Shown: piece by piece, positions 26,140 to 34,783 of the stretch
Numbering within the stretch: the first letter of the stretch is position 1
Layout: every line of letters begins with the position of its first letter
Origin: Granulosicoccus sp045106195
GTDB taxonomy: Bacteria; Pseudomonadota; Gammaproteobacteria; Granulosicoccales; Granulosicoccaceae
Assembly (NCBI GenBank): GCA_045106195.1
Contig: JBGCEH010000035.1
Coordinates: 124,001-188,000, forward strand
DNA: 64,000 bases
Direction of reading: 5' to 3'
The notes under the pieces: model-generated
Told to the model about the DNA's origin: nothing
Database searches by the model: none
The model's input: the letters and a program-made list of their open reading frames with translations, nothing else
Position numbers and translations under genes: made by a program

Positions 26140-26159
26140 ATCCCCGCTTGCGCGGGGAT
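26140..26159. repeat. Extragenic palindromic element, copy C
   Basis: Arms ATCCCCGC (26140-26147) and GCGGGGAT (26152-26159) pair perfectly around TTGC and are followed by GACGT, as in copy B. Its place between fdsA and fhs could terminate or stabilise the upstream transcript. Confidence 0.8.
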
Positions 26160-26196
26160 GACGTACGTTGATTCAGGATGGCCTACAGTTCCAGGC

Positions 26197-29022
26197 TCAT
26201 TCAACCGCCGAAGGTTCGACGGCCGAAAGACGTACATTTGCTGCAGAATACTTGAACTCGGGTATCTTCCCATACGGATCAAGTACGGGGTTTGTCAGTG
26301 TATTGGCAGCGGCTTCAACATAGGCAAAAGGCATAAAGACCTGGCCTTCTGCCACCGCTCTATCAGCTCGTGCCATGACATTGATTGATCCCCGGCGTGT
26401 CTCTATACGGACCATGTCGCCAGCTTCTGCACCCATTGCTTTTAACGTTTTTGGATGTAGTGAACAATTGGCTTCGGGTTCCAGCGCGTCCAGCACCGTC
26501 GTGCGTCGTGTCATGGATCCTGTGTGCCAGTGTTCGAGCTGGCGGCCGGTGATGAGCACCATGGGATATTGTTCATCAGGCACTTCTGCAGGCGGAATAA
26601 CCGAGGCTGGGGTGAACTTCGCTCGGCCCTCCTTTCGTGGGAAACCATCGCCGAAGACGATAGCCTGGCCGGGATCGGTTGGGCTTAAGCTGGGGTAGGT
26701 AACCGCTTCAGTCTCAAGACGATCCCAGCTGATATTGTCCAGCGAATGCATAGACAGCTTCATTTCGGCAAACACTTCCCTGGGGTGCGTGTAGGTCCAG
26801 TCAAGGCCCAGGCGCTTGGCAAGTTCCGTGGTAATCCACCAGTCCTCTCGCGCATCTCCCGGAGGAGGAACTGCAGGGCGGCCCATTTGTACCTGCCGGT
26901 TGGTGTTGGTGACAGTGCCGGTTTTCTCAGGCCAGGCTGCAGCCGGTAGAATCACATCGGCGAAATTGGCGGTTTCGGTCAGGAAAATATCCTGAACAAC
27001 CAGATGTTCAAGCTTTGCCAGAGCACTGCGTGCGTGGTCCACATCCGGGTCTGACATGGCAGGATTCTCGCCTAAAACATACAAGCTCTTGATCTTGTCT
27101 TCATGCACAGCGTCCATGATTTCCACAACTGTCAGACCTTTCTTGCGGGAATAATCATCGTTGCCCCAGATCTTCGCGAAGGCCGAGCGAACGCCATCAT
27201 CCTCAACACTTTGGTAATCAGGGAGAAACATCGGTATCAAACCGGCATCGGATGCGCCCTGGACATTGTTTTGTCCACGCAAGGGATGCAAGCCTGCGCC
27301 TGGTCGACCAATCTGGCCACACATCAAGGCAAGGGATATGAGGCACCGCGAGTTATCTGTACCGTGAATGTGCTGTGATATGCCCATACCCCAGAAGATC
27401 ATGGCAGCGCGTGAGGTCGCAAACGTACGCGCAACGGATTTTAGTGTCTCGGCATCTATGCCGCAGATAGCCGACATTTTCTCAGGAGGAAAACCTTTGA
27501 GGTGCTCACGCATGGCGTCAAACCCTTCGGTATATGCCTGAATATACTGTACGTCGAATAGTTCCTCTTCAACGATGGTATGCATGATCGCGTTAAGCAT
27601 CGCAACGTCGCCACCCGGTTTGAACTGGAGGTTGTGCGTTGCATAGCGGCTCAGGCCCATGCCGCGTGGATCCATCACGATAAGCTTGCCACCACGTTTG
27701 GTGAACTGCTTGAAGAATGTGGCTGCAACTGGATGGTTCTCGATGGGATTGGCACCGATTACAATAGCGCAATCGGCGTTTTCGATTTCGTTGAAAGTTG
27801 CCGTTACCGCACCGGAACCGACGTTTTCCAGCAGTGCCGAGACTGATGAGGCATGGCACAGGCGCGTACAGTGGTCGACGTTGTTATGGCCAAGTCCGGT
27901 ACGTATGAGCTTCTGAAAAAGATAGGCCTCCTCATTGGAACATTTGGCAGAGCCGAACCCTGCAATGGTTTCACCGCCTTGTGTATCACGCAAATGTACC
28001 ATTTGGCTGGCGGCATGATTCAGCGCTTCATCCCAGGTGGCTTCGCGAAAGAACTCCATCAGGTTACCGGGGTTGACGTTTAGACCCTTGGGTGGTGCAT
28101 CTTCGCGCCGGATCAGCGGAGTCTTAAGCCGATGTGGGTGCGCAATGTAGTCAAACCCGAATCGCCCTTTGACGCATAGGCGCTTCTCGTTGGCTGGCCC
28201 ATTGACGCCGTCCACCCACATGATTTTCTGATCCTTGACCTTGAAGCTCACCTGGCAACCAACCCCACAGTAGGGACAGACGGATTCCACTTCTTTATCA
28301 AAGGCCTGGCTGTCGCCAACCTGCGCCTCATCGAGTGCCACAGCTGGCATGAGTGCACCGGTGGGGCAGGCTTGTACACACTCGCCACAGGCTACACAGG
28401 TACTGTCACCCATCGGGTCGGCCTGATCGAAGGTAATACGCGCATTGCGGCCACGTCCTGACATGCCAATTACATCATTTACCTGAACTTCACGGCAGGC
28501 TCGTACGCAGAGGTTGCAGTGAATACAAGCGTCTAGATTGACGCTCATGGCCACGTGAGAGTTATCCAGAAGCGGCACCTGATCGATAGACACCTTAGGA
28601 AATCGGCTTTTGTCGAGACCTTGTTGTGTTGCCATTGACCACAATTGCGAGGATTGATCCCGTGCGCTGTCTTGTGGCGGTTGATCTGCAAGAAGAAGCT
28701 CCATGACCATCTTGCGCGAAGCGGTAGCACGGTGGCTGTGAGTATTGACGACCATGCCTTCCGATGGTGTGCGAATACAAGAAGCGGCCAGCACTCGCTC
28801 GCCTTCAATTTCGACCATACACGCGCGGCAGTTGCCATCAGAGCGGTAGCCTGGTTCATCGGCATGGCAAAGGTGCGGCAAGGTATTGCCTTCGCGCTTT
28901 GCAATCTGCCACAAGGATTCATCGGCACCTGCTGTTACCGACTTGCCATCCAGAGTGAAGGTCACCATGGGTATTGTCTGTTTAACAGAACCTTGTGAGG
29001 TTGCTGTGCCTGATTGAGACAT
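26197..29022 (-). CDS. fdsA: NAD-dependent formate dehydrogenase, alpha (catalytic) subunit
   Basis: A 941-residue molybdenum/tungsten enzyme oxidising formate to CO2. In order: an N-terminal [2Fe-2S] ferredoxin domain (cysteines within the first 75 residues), a His/Cys-ligated cluster region, two [4Fe-4S] motifs (CIHCNLCVRACR and CVACGECVQACP), the CPYCGVGC cluster and the bis-MGD domain. The active-site Cys is in HCTRLCHASS, so the enzyme does not use selenocysteine. The start lies directly next to the FdsGB stop, so the pair forms one operon. FdsC/FdhD-type and FdsD genes, usually next to fdsA, are not present here. Confidence 0.93.
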   Translation of the reverse strand: MSQSGTATSQGSVKQTIPMVTFTLDGKSVTAGADESLWQIAKREGNTLPHLCHADEPGYRSDGNCRACMVEIEGERVLAASCIRTPSEGMVVNTHSHRATASRKMVMELLLADQPPQDSARDQSSQLWSMATQQGLDKSRFPKVSIDQVPLLDNSHVAMSVNLDACIHCNLCVRACREVQVNDVIGMSGRGRNARITFDQADPMGDSTCVACGECVQACPTGALMPAVALDEAQVGDSQAFDKEVESVCPYCGVGCQVSFKVKDQKIMWVDGVNGPANEKRLCVKGRFGFDYIAHPHRLKTPLIRREDAPPKGLNVNPGNLMEFFREATWDEALNHAASQMVHLRDTQGGETIAGFGSAKCSNEEAYLFQKLIRTGLGHNNVDHCTRLCHASSVSALLENVGSGAVTATFNEIENADCAIVIGANPIENHPVAATFFKQFTKRGGKLIVMDPRGMGLSRYATHNLQFKPGGDVAMLNAIMHTIVEEELFDVQYIQAYTEGFDAMREHLKGFPPEKMSAICGIDAETLKSVARTFATSRAAMIFWGMGISQHIHGTDNSRCLISLALMCGQIGRPGAGLHPLRGQNNVQGASDAGLIPMFLPDYQSVEDDGVRSAFAKIWGNDDYSRKKGLTVVEIMDAVHEDKIKSLYVLGENPAMSDPDVDHARSALAKLEHLVVQDIFLTETANFADVILPAAAWPEKTGTVTNTNRQVQMGRPAVPPPGDAREDWWITTELAKRLGLDWTYTHPREVFAEMKLSMHSLDNISWDRLETEAVTYPSLSPTDPGQAIVFGDGFPRKEGRAKFTPASVIPPAEVPDEQYPMVLITGRQLEHWHTGSMTRRTTVLDALEPEANCSLHPKTLKAMGAEAGDMVRIETRRGSINVMARADRAVAEGQVFMPFAYVEAAANTLTNPVLDPYGKIPEFKYSAANVRLSAVEPSAVE

Positions 29023-30810
29023 CTAGATCTCCTCCGCAAAGTGCTTCATGACAAGTCGAATCGGATTAGGTGCAGCCTGACCCAGACCGCAAATGGAGGC
29101 ATCGACCATCACTGTCGACAACTCCTCAAGCAGTTGTGTATCCCACTTGTCCTTTTCCATTAATTTTACGGCCTTTTCGCAACCCACACGACATGGTGTG
29201 CATTGCCCGCAGCTTTCATCTTCAAAAAACCGCAGCATGTTAAGCGCCGCATCACGAGCCTTGTCTTTGTCAGACAACACGACCACCGCTGCCGATCCGA
29301 TGAACGAGCCATGCGGCTGCAAGGTGTCGAAATCCAACGGTACTGAATCAAGGCTGGCGGGTAGCAAACCCGAAGAAGGGCCGCCGGGTTGATAGGCTTT
29401 GAACGTGTGCCCTTCAAGCATGCCGCCACAGGCCTCGATGATGTCGAGAATCGTTGAGCCTGCCGGTAGTTCCTTCATGCCGGGGTTTTTGACCCTTCCG
29501 GAAACGCTATAGCTGCGTAGACCTTTCCGGCCGTTTTTTTCTACACCATTGAATATCTGAGGGCCCTCGCGAGTGATCCGGGCGATCCAGTGAAGGGTTT
29601 CGATGTTATGGACCAGAGTTGGACGATCAAACAGTCCCCTTTGAGCAACATACGGTGGGCGATGTCTCGGCAAACCTCGCTTGCCTTCGATGGATTCAAT
29701 CATCGCGGACTCTTCGCCGCAGATATAGGCACCAGCGCCACGACGAACTTCTATATAGTTGGGGTCGACGAGGCCGGCGTTCTGCATGGCAAGAATTTCC
29801 TTGTCGAGGATATGCAGGACCGCAGGGTATTCGTCGCGCATGTAGATGTATGCTTTGTCGGCGTCGACAGCATGCGCTGCAATCAGTAGGCCTTCCAGGA
29901 ATAGATGAGGTTCGCGCTCCAGATAGTAACGGTCCTTGAATGTGCCGGGTTCACCCTCATCACCATTCACGGCGATGTAACGAGGGCCTTTTTCTGCACG
30001 AACAAATGACCATTTTTTTCCGCTGGGAAAACCTGCGCCGCCCAGCCCTCGCAGTCCTGACTCCAGGACAGTGTTCTGGATGTCATCGACACTACGATTA
30101 CCTGCTCGAAGTTCATCAAGTGCCTCATAGCCACCAGATGCTCTGTAGGCGTCAAGGTTCTGGTAGTCGGGGATACGGGCGTGGGTGTCACCGCTGGCAA
30201 TGGCTTCTTTTACCGTGTCCAGTGTTGCGAAATCGATATGTCGATGTCCCAGTTCCAGCGTCGGTGCTGTATCGCAGCGGCCCATGCAAGGAGCTCGAAC
30301 AACGCGGACCTGAGTAGCATCCAGATCAGACTCGAGTGCCTTTTTCAACTGTTGTGCACCTGCAAGTTCACACGATAGTGAATCGCAGACTCTGATGGTG
30401 AGTGCCGGCGGCGGAGCTTCATTTTCACCGATAACATCGAAGTGAGCGTAGAAGGTGGCTACCTCATACACCTCGGCTTGAGACAGTCGCATCTCTTCTG
30501 CCAGCGCGCGAATGTGCAACGCTGATATGTGACCGTAGGCGTCCTGCACAAGGTGCAGATGTTCAATAAGTAAATCCGCTCGCCGTTCTCGATTGCCTAG
30601 CAATGCCTGTACTTGCGATTGCGCCAGGTCGTCCAGGTGCCTGCCTTTTGGCCTGTGCCGTCCCTTACCGCGCCCGGATTTCCAGACGCCTTGTTTCTGA
30701 TTTATCTTGTCTGGAGCTGTTGCCACTTTTGTTATTCCTCTATGTGTGTGTCCGGCTACTTGTGAGATAGCCGTATTATTGTTTTGATCAAACCCAATGC
30801 TGTGTGGCAC
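29023..30810 (-). CDS. Formate dehydrogenase NADH-binding subunit, NuoE-NuoF fusion (FdsGB-like)
   Basis: A 595-residue flavoprotein passing electrons from FdsA to NAD. The N-terminal NuoE-like thioredoxin fold (about residues 65-210) has [2Fe-2S] cysteines in RVCDSLSCELAG and APCMGRCD. The NuoF-like part follows: RGLGGAGFPSGKKW (FMN/NADH site), NGDEGEPGTFKD, GAGAYICGEESA, and the C-terminal CGQCTPCRVGC cluster motif. In many bacteria these are separate fdsG and fdsB genes; here they are fused. The start is a GTG; about 60 basic, non-conserved residues precede the first domain. The gene is 72 bases downstream of soxG on the same strand. Confidence 0.9.
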   Translation of the reverse strand: MPHSIGFDQNNNTAISQVAGHTHRGITKVATAPDKINQKQGVWKSGRGKGRHRPKGRHLDDLAQSQVQALLGNRERRADLLIEHLHLVQDAYGHISALHIRALAEEMRLSQAEVYEVATFYAHFDVIGENEAPPPALTIRVCDSLSCELAGAQQLKKALESDLDATQVRVVRAPCMGRCDTAPTLELGHRHIDFATLDTVKEAIASGDTHARIPDYQNLDAYRASGGYEALDELRAGNRSVDDIQNTVLESGLRGLGGAGFPSGKKWSFVRAEKGPRYIAVNGDEGEPGTFKDRYYLEREPHLFLEGLLIAAHAVDADKAYIYMRDEYPAVLHILDKEILAMQNAGLVDPNYIEVRRGAGAYICGEESAMIESIEGKRGLPRHRPPYVAQRGLFDRPTLVHNIETLHWIARITREGPQIFNGVEKNGRKGLRSYSVSGRVKNPGMKELPAGSTILDIIEACGGMLEGHTFKAYQPGGPSSGLLPASLDSVPLDFDTLQPHGSFIGSAAVVVLSDKDKARDAALNMLRFFEDESCGQCTPCRVGCEKAVKLMEKDKWDTQLLEELSTVMVDASICGLGQAAPNPIRLVMKHFAEEI

Positions 30811-30882
30811 CGGGTTTTATTACGCAAGTAAGCTGTTCCTCATGAAGGTTTAACGGAACGGGTGATTTCATGGGTAACTTAC

Positions 30883-31470
30883 TCATTTTTCCTCGACGTT
30901 TTGGAATGAGGTGGTAACCGCATGCAAAAAACTCGATGCGGAGGAACGTGGTGAATACAGCCTGAGATGATCAATGTCTCGCTTTTCCACAATGACGGAA
31001 AGGTGCTCCATAGTGGTACGGGCAACGTGCGATGACTGCATGGAGTCTAGATCAAGCATGCATATTCTTTCAAGGGCCGGTAAGCTCAGTCTGCCGTGTA
31101 TATCGAGAACTGCCCAGCTGTCAGATTGATCGCTCAGATAGGCCACGGGACCAAGCGCGTCGTATATATGCGAGACGATGTCTCTTGCAGATTTGTCTGC
31201 GGGTTCTGCGACCAGAAAACACTGGTCCAATTGCAAGCCATATAACTCTGCTGAGGATGCTAGACCCTGAAGCCTTGCGCGATCAATGCGGGTGCACTGC
31301 CCTGTACCAGGGAAACAGGTTTGCCAGAGTTCATTCAACTTCTGATTAAGGGCGCTCAGGCCATCGAGCGGTACGCTAACGGAGAGAATTACCAGCGAGC
31401 TGACTTCGCGAACGCTGGTGTCTTGGAAAGTGTTTGTATACCCACTGAGCGGGCTCATGGCCGAGAGCAT
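30883..31470 (-). CDS. soxG: Sarcosine oxidase subunit gamma
   Basis: About 195 residues from the ATG at 31470, which follows the soxA stop by four bases; a longer start at 31524 would overlap soxA. SoxG folds like the aminomethyltransferase domain and completes the heterotetramer. Family-typical parts are LNELWQTCFP, a central QCFLVAEPADK and SWAVLDIHGRLSLPALERIC. Sequence conservation is low in this subunit, so context (soxBDAG order) gives most of the confidence. Confidence 0.85.
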   Translation of the reverse strand: MLSAMSPLSGYTNTFQDTSVREVSSLVILSVSVPLDGLSALNQKLNELWQTCFPGTGQCTRIDRARLQGLASSAELYGLQLDQCFLVAEPADKSARDIVSHIYDALGPVAYLSDQSDSWAVLDIHGRLSLPALERICMLDLDSMQSSHVARTTMEHLSVIVEKRDIDHLRLYSPRSSASSFLHAVTTSFQNVEEK

Positions 31471-31474
31471 ATTG

Positions 31475-34400
31475 CTATCCACGCAGACGCTCCCCGTAGG
31501 GATCGACAAAGTGCGGCGATACAATCATTACCTCGGTCTCGTTCCTTCTAAGAGGATCACAGGCCATAACGGTTTCTCCCTTACGATTGGCGCCATCACG
31601 GATAAAGCCCAGACCGATTGAGCTTTGCAGGGTGGGTGAATAGGCAACCGACGTCATCCAGCCTTGATCGTTTGCGACTACTCGCTTTGCACCATTCGCA
31701 ATAAAGTGTGCACCTGCATGCAGGGTACGTGTCTTGTCGACGGGCAGGAATCCGACCAGTCGCATAGCATCATCACGATTCATGGCTGTTCGCTGAGACA
31801 GCGTTTTGCCAATACAGTCTTTTTTCGCGGCAACCATTCGCCCCATTCCGAGGTTGAGTGCCGTTATCTGACCGTTAAGCTCGTTACCTGCTGCATGACC
31901 TTTTTCGATACGCATAACCCCCAGTGCTTCAAGGCCGTAAGGTACAGCATTGAATGGCTTGCCGGCGTCCAGCAGAGCCTCGATCATGCTGTGCGCATAA
32001 CGGGCAGGTACTGCCAGTTCGTAGGCCAGTTCTCCGGAAAAAGAGATGCGAAACAGTCTTGCTTGTGTACCGTTGCAGACTGTCAGGTCAGCGCAGGACA
32101 TAAAGGGGAAGCCTTCGTTGCTGATATCAAACGGTTTGTCAACGATCGTCTGCAGCACGCTTCGTGAGTTGGGACCAGCAATCGCAAACTGCGCCCACTG
32201 TTCGGTTGCCGAGATAAGATGCACGTCCAGGTACGGCCAAAGGCATTGGCGACAGAATTCCATGTGGCGAAACACGCTGACCGCATTGGCGGTGGTGGTC
32301 GTCATCAGAAAATGGTTTTCTGCGAGTCTTGCGGTGGTGCCATCGTCCATGACAAAGCCGTCCTCGCGTAACATGAGGCCGTAACGAACCTTGCCCACTT
32401 TTAAAGTCGAGAACGTATTGGCATAGACTTTGTCGAGAAATGCCGCGGCATCACGTCCTTGTACGTCAATTTTGCCAAGCGTTGTGACATCACAAATACC
32501 CACAGATTCACGGGTTTGCATCACTTCGCGATCAACGCTTTCCCGCCAGTGAGTCTCTCCCGGTTTTACAAACCACTCAGCACGCAGCCACGCGCCGGAT
32601 TCTGTAAACGAGGCGCCATTAGCTTCAGCCCAGGCATGTGTCGGGGTATGTCTGCAAGGACGAAAGTGTTTTCCACGCGAACGTCCGGCAAAGGCTGCGA
32701 TAGCCACTGGTGTGTAGGGTGGACGAAAAATAGTGGTACCGGTGTCTGGAATACTCTGCCCGGCAAGTTCAGCCATGACCGCAAGACCTAGCACGTTCGA
32801 TGTTTTTCCTTGATCCGTAGCCATGCCAAGCGTGGTATAGCGTTTGGCGTGTTCTACCGAGCGAAAGCCCTCGCGATGGGATAGTGCAAGGTCTTTGGTC
32901 GTTACATCATTTTGCAGATCGATCCAGGCGCGGCTCTTTATTCCAGGTACTTGCCAATATGCGCTGATTCGGAATGACTCGTCGCTGGCCACGGGTGCTG
33001 GTGACGGGCTTGATGTATTGCCGGCATCCTGAAGCGCTTGTACGGCACCCGCATGACCACTATTCAAGGCTTGCGACAATGACATCGCAGCATTGGCGGC
33101 GCCGGCAACCTGCATGCCTCCCGGTAGGTCATCACCAGGTATGAAAGCTGCAATATCGTCACGCCATATAGGGCGACCGCGCTGATGGCAGGTGAGATGG
33201 ACGTTCGGGCTCCAACCACCGGAAACGGCAAGACAGTCACAATGGATAGTGTTCCCGGATGCCAAAGTAATTGAGTAGATACCCAGACGTCCGGCGGTGT
33301 CCAGAACCTGATTGTTCATGTAGACGGGCACACCGTCGAGCTTGAACGGTGCTGGTTTGTCCCGTGTATCGATAACGGCTGACACTTCAACACCGGCCGC
33401 TACCAGGTCAATAGCGGTTCGCCAGCCATCATCATTGTTGGTAAACACAGCGACTTGCCTGCCAGGCGCTACACCAAAGCGGTTAAGGTAGCTTCGTACT
33501 GCCCCGGCCAGCATGATGCCTGGTCTGTCGTTGTTGCCGAATGCCATGGACCGTTCAGTCGCGCCGCTGCACAGCAGGACACGTTTGCTGTAGATGCGCC
33601 AAAGTACCTGCCTTGGTTTTCTCCCACCGTGTGCAAGGTGATCCGTTCGTCGCTCCAGAGCACCATAGATTCCATGATCATAGCCACCGTAAACAGTGGT
33701 GCGGGTGAGTATCCGGACATTCTGTAACGTGCCAAGTTCTTCCATGCTCTGAAGTGCCCATGCAGACCCGGACAGCTGGTCCACGACACATTGTTCGTTG
33801 TTCAGTCTTCCACCGGGCAGGAAGTCTTCATCTGCGACCAGTACACGTATCCCTGCACGTCCCGCCGTAAGTGCTGCACTGATTCCAGCGGGGCCCGCGC
33901 CAATGATGAGAATGTCAGCATGCAAAAATCCCTTGTCATAGGTATCAGGGTCTTCGCGCATAGACAGAGAGCCGAGGCCCGCAGCTGCTCTGATAGCAGG
34001 CTCGTAGACTTTTTCCCAGAAGCGCTTGGGCCACATGAAGGTTTTGTAGTAAAAGCCTGCGCTGAGAAACGGCGAGAGATAATCATTGACAGCCATGACG
34101 TCAAAACCCAGGGGCCCGAAATGATTCTGGCTGGACGCCTCGAGACCCTCAAATACTTCGGTAACTGTTGCTCGTGTATTCGGCTCGCGATGCGCACCGG
34201 TACGCAAGTGTACGAGTGCGTTGGGCTCTTCCGGGCCGGCAGAAAAAATACCGCGCGGTCGGTGGTACTTGAAGGAACGAGCTACCAGTTTCTGTTCGTT
34301 GGCAAGCAGGGCTGATGCAAGGGTATCACCGGGTCGGGCCGTATAGCGTTTTTCGTTAAAAATGAAATTTAACGGAGTTGAATCTTGCAGAAGCCCATCA

Positions 34401-34486
34401 TGGACGCGCATGACCCCATCTTGTGCTTGACTGAAAGGGCCGCTCGGATTGCATGTGGTTGTGTTCACTTGATCAACCACGATCAT
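31475..34486 (-). CDS. soxA: Sarcosine oxidase subunit alpha
   Basis: A 1003-residue NAD- and tetrahydrofolate-binding subunit of heterotetrameric sarcosine oxidase. Near the N-terminus is a ferredoxin-like domain (LNFIFNEKRYTARPGDTLAS), then a dinucleotide motif DILIIGAGPAGISAA around residue 195 and a second domain with a GCV_T-type aminomethyltransferase half (about 600-1000), which receives the methyl carbon as 5,10-methylene-THF. Length fits the family. It overlaps the soxD end by 14 bases and is followed closely by soxG. Confidence 0.96.
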   Translation of the reverse strand: MIVVDQVNTTTCNPSGPFSQAQDGVMRVHDGLLQDSTPLNFIFNEKRYTARPGDTLASALLANEQKLVARSFKYHRPRGIFSAGPEEPNALVHLRTGAHREPNTRATVTEVFEGLEASSQNHFGPLGFDVMAVNDYLSPFLSAGFYYKTFMWPKRFWEKVYEPAIRAAAGLGSLSMREDPDTYDKGFLHADILIIGAGPAGISAALTAGRAGIRVLVADEDFLPGGRLNNEQCVVDQLSGSAWALQSMEELGTLQNVRILTRTTVYGGYDHGIYGALERRTDHLAHGGRKPRQVLWRIYSKRVLLCSGATERSMAFGNNDRPGIMLAGAVRSYLNRFGVAPGRQVAVFTNNDDGWRTAIDLVAAGVEVSAVIDTRDKPAPFKLDGVPVYMNNQVLDTAGRLGIYSITLASGNTIHCDCLAVSGGWSPNVHLTCHQRGRPIWRDDIAAFIPGDDLPGGMQVAGAANAAMSLSQALNSGHAGAVQALQDAGNTSSPSPAPVASDESFRISAYWQVPGIKSRAWIDLQNDVTTKDLALSHREGFRSVEHAKRYTTLGMATDQGKTSNVLGLAVMAELAGQSIPDTGTTIFRPPYTPVAIAAFAGRSRGKHFRPCRHTPTHAWAEANGASFTESGAWLRAEWFVKPGETHWRESVDREVMQTRESVGICDVTTLGKIDVQGRDAAAFLDKVYANTFSTLKVGKVRYGLMLREDGFVMDDGTTARLAENHFLMTTTTANAVSVFRHMEFCRQCLWPYLDVHLISATEQWAQFAIAGPNSRSVLQTIVDKPFDISNEGFPFMSCADLTVCNGTQARLFRISFSGELAYELAVPARYAHSMIEALLDAGKPFNAVPYGLEALGVMRIEKGHAAGNELNGQITALNLGMGRMVAAKKDCIGKTLSQRTAMNRDDAMRLVGFLPVDKTRTLHAGAHFIANGAKRVVANDQGWMTSVAYSPTLQSSIGLGFIRDGANRKGETVMACDPLRRNETEVMIVSPHFVDPYGERLRG

Positions 34487-34769
34487 TCTTTCTGGTGAAA
34501 TTCATGGCAACATCACGAGCCAGTTCGACCGAGCTAATCTCGTGTGTGAGTGTATTGCGAGTTACCACTAGCCACGACCGATCGCCTTGCTCGTGATACC
34601 AAAGCTCTCTGTGGCTGCCAGCAGGGTTATCACGCAAGTGCAGGTAATCATGGAATGCTTCCGCAGCATTAGTACTTTGCGGGTCTGGCCGATTCAGCAG
34701 TTCTGCGTCGCCAAGATAAACGAATTCCGAGCTGTCTCGCAGGCCTAGCAATGGATGAGGTAGTAACAT
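34473..34769 (-). CDS. soxD: Sarcosine oxidase subunit delta lacking zinc-binding cysteines
   Basis: A 98-residue SoxD-like subunit from the ATG at 34769. Known SoxD proteins bind zinc with two cysteines in an N-terminal CPxCG motif plus His and Cys in a later H-x3-C segment. Here the first motif reads HPLLG (residues 5-9) and the second reads HEQGDRSW, so His is kept but all three Cys are gone. The remaining pattern (EFVYLGDAEL, FHDYLHLRDNPAGSHRELWYH) is otherwise typical. It lies between soxB and soxA with tight spacing, so it is the genuine delta gene. It probably assembles without zinc. Confidence 0.88.
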   Translation of the reverse strand: MLLPHPLLGLRDSSEFVYLGDAELLNRPDPQSTNAAEAFHDYLHLRDNPAGSHRELWYHEQGDRSWLVVTRNTLTHEISSVELARDVAMNFTRKNDRG

Positions 34770-34783
34770 GTGATGTCTCTATC

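Noticed and set aside
8135..26159. CRISPR array formed by the palindromic repeats
   Set aside because: Copies are kilobases apart with no regular spacers and no cas genes.
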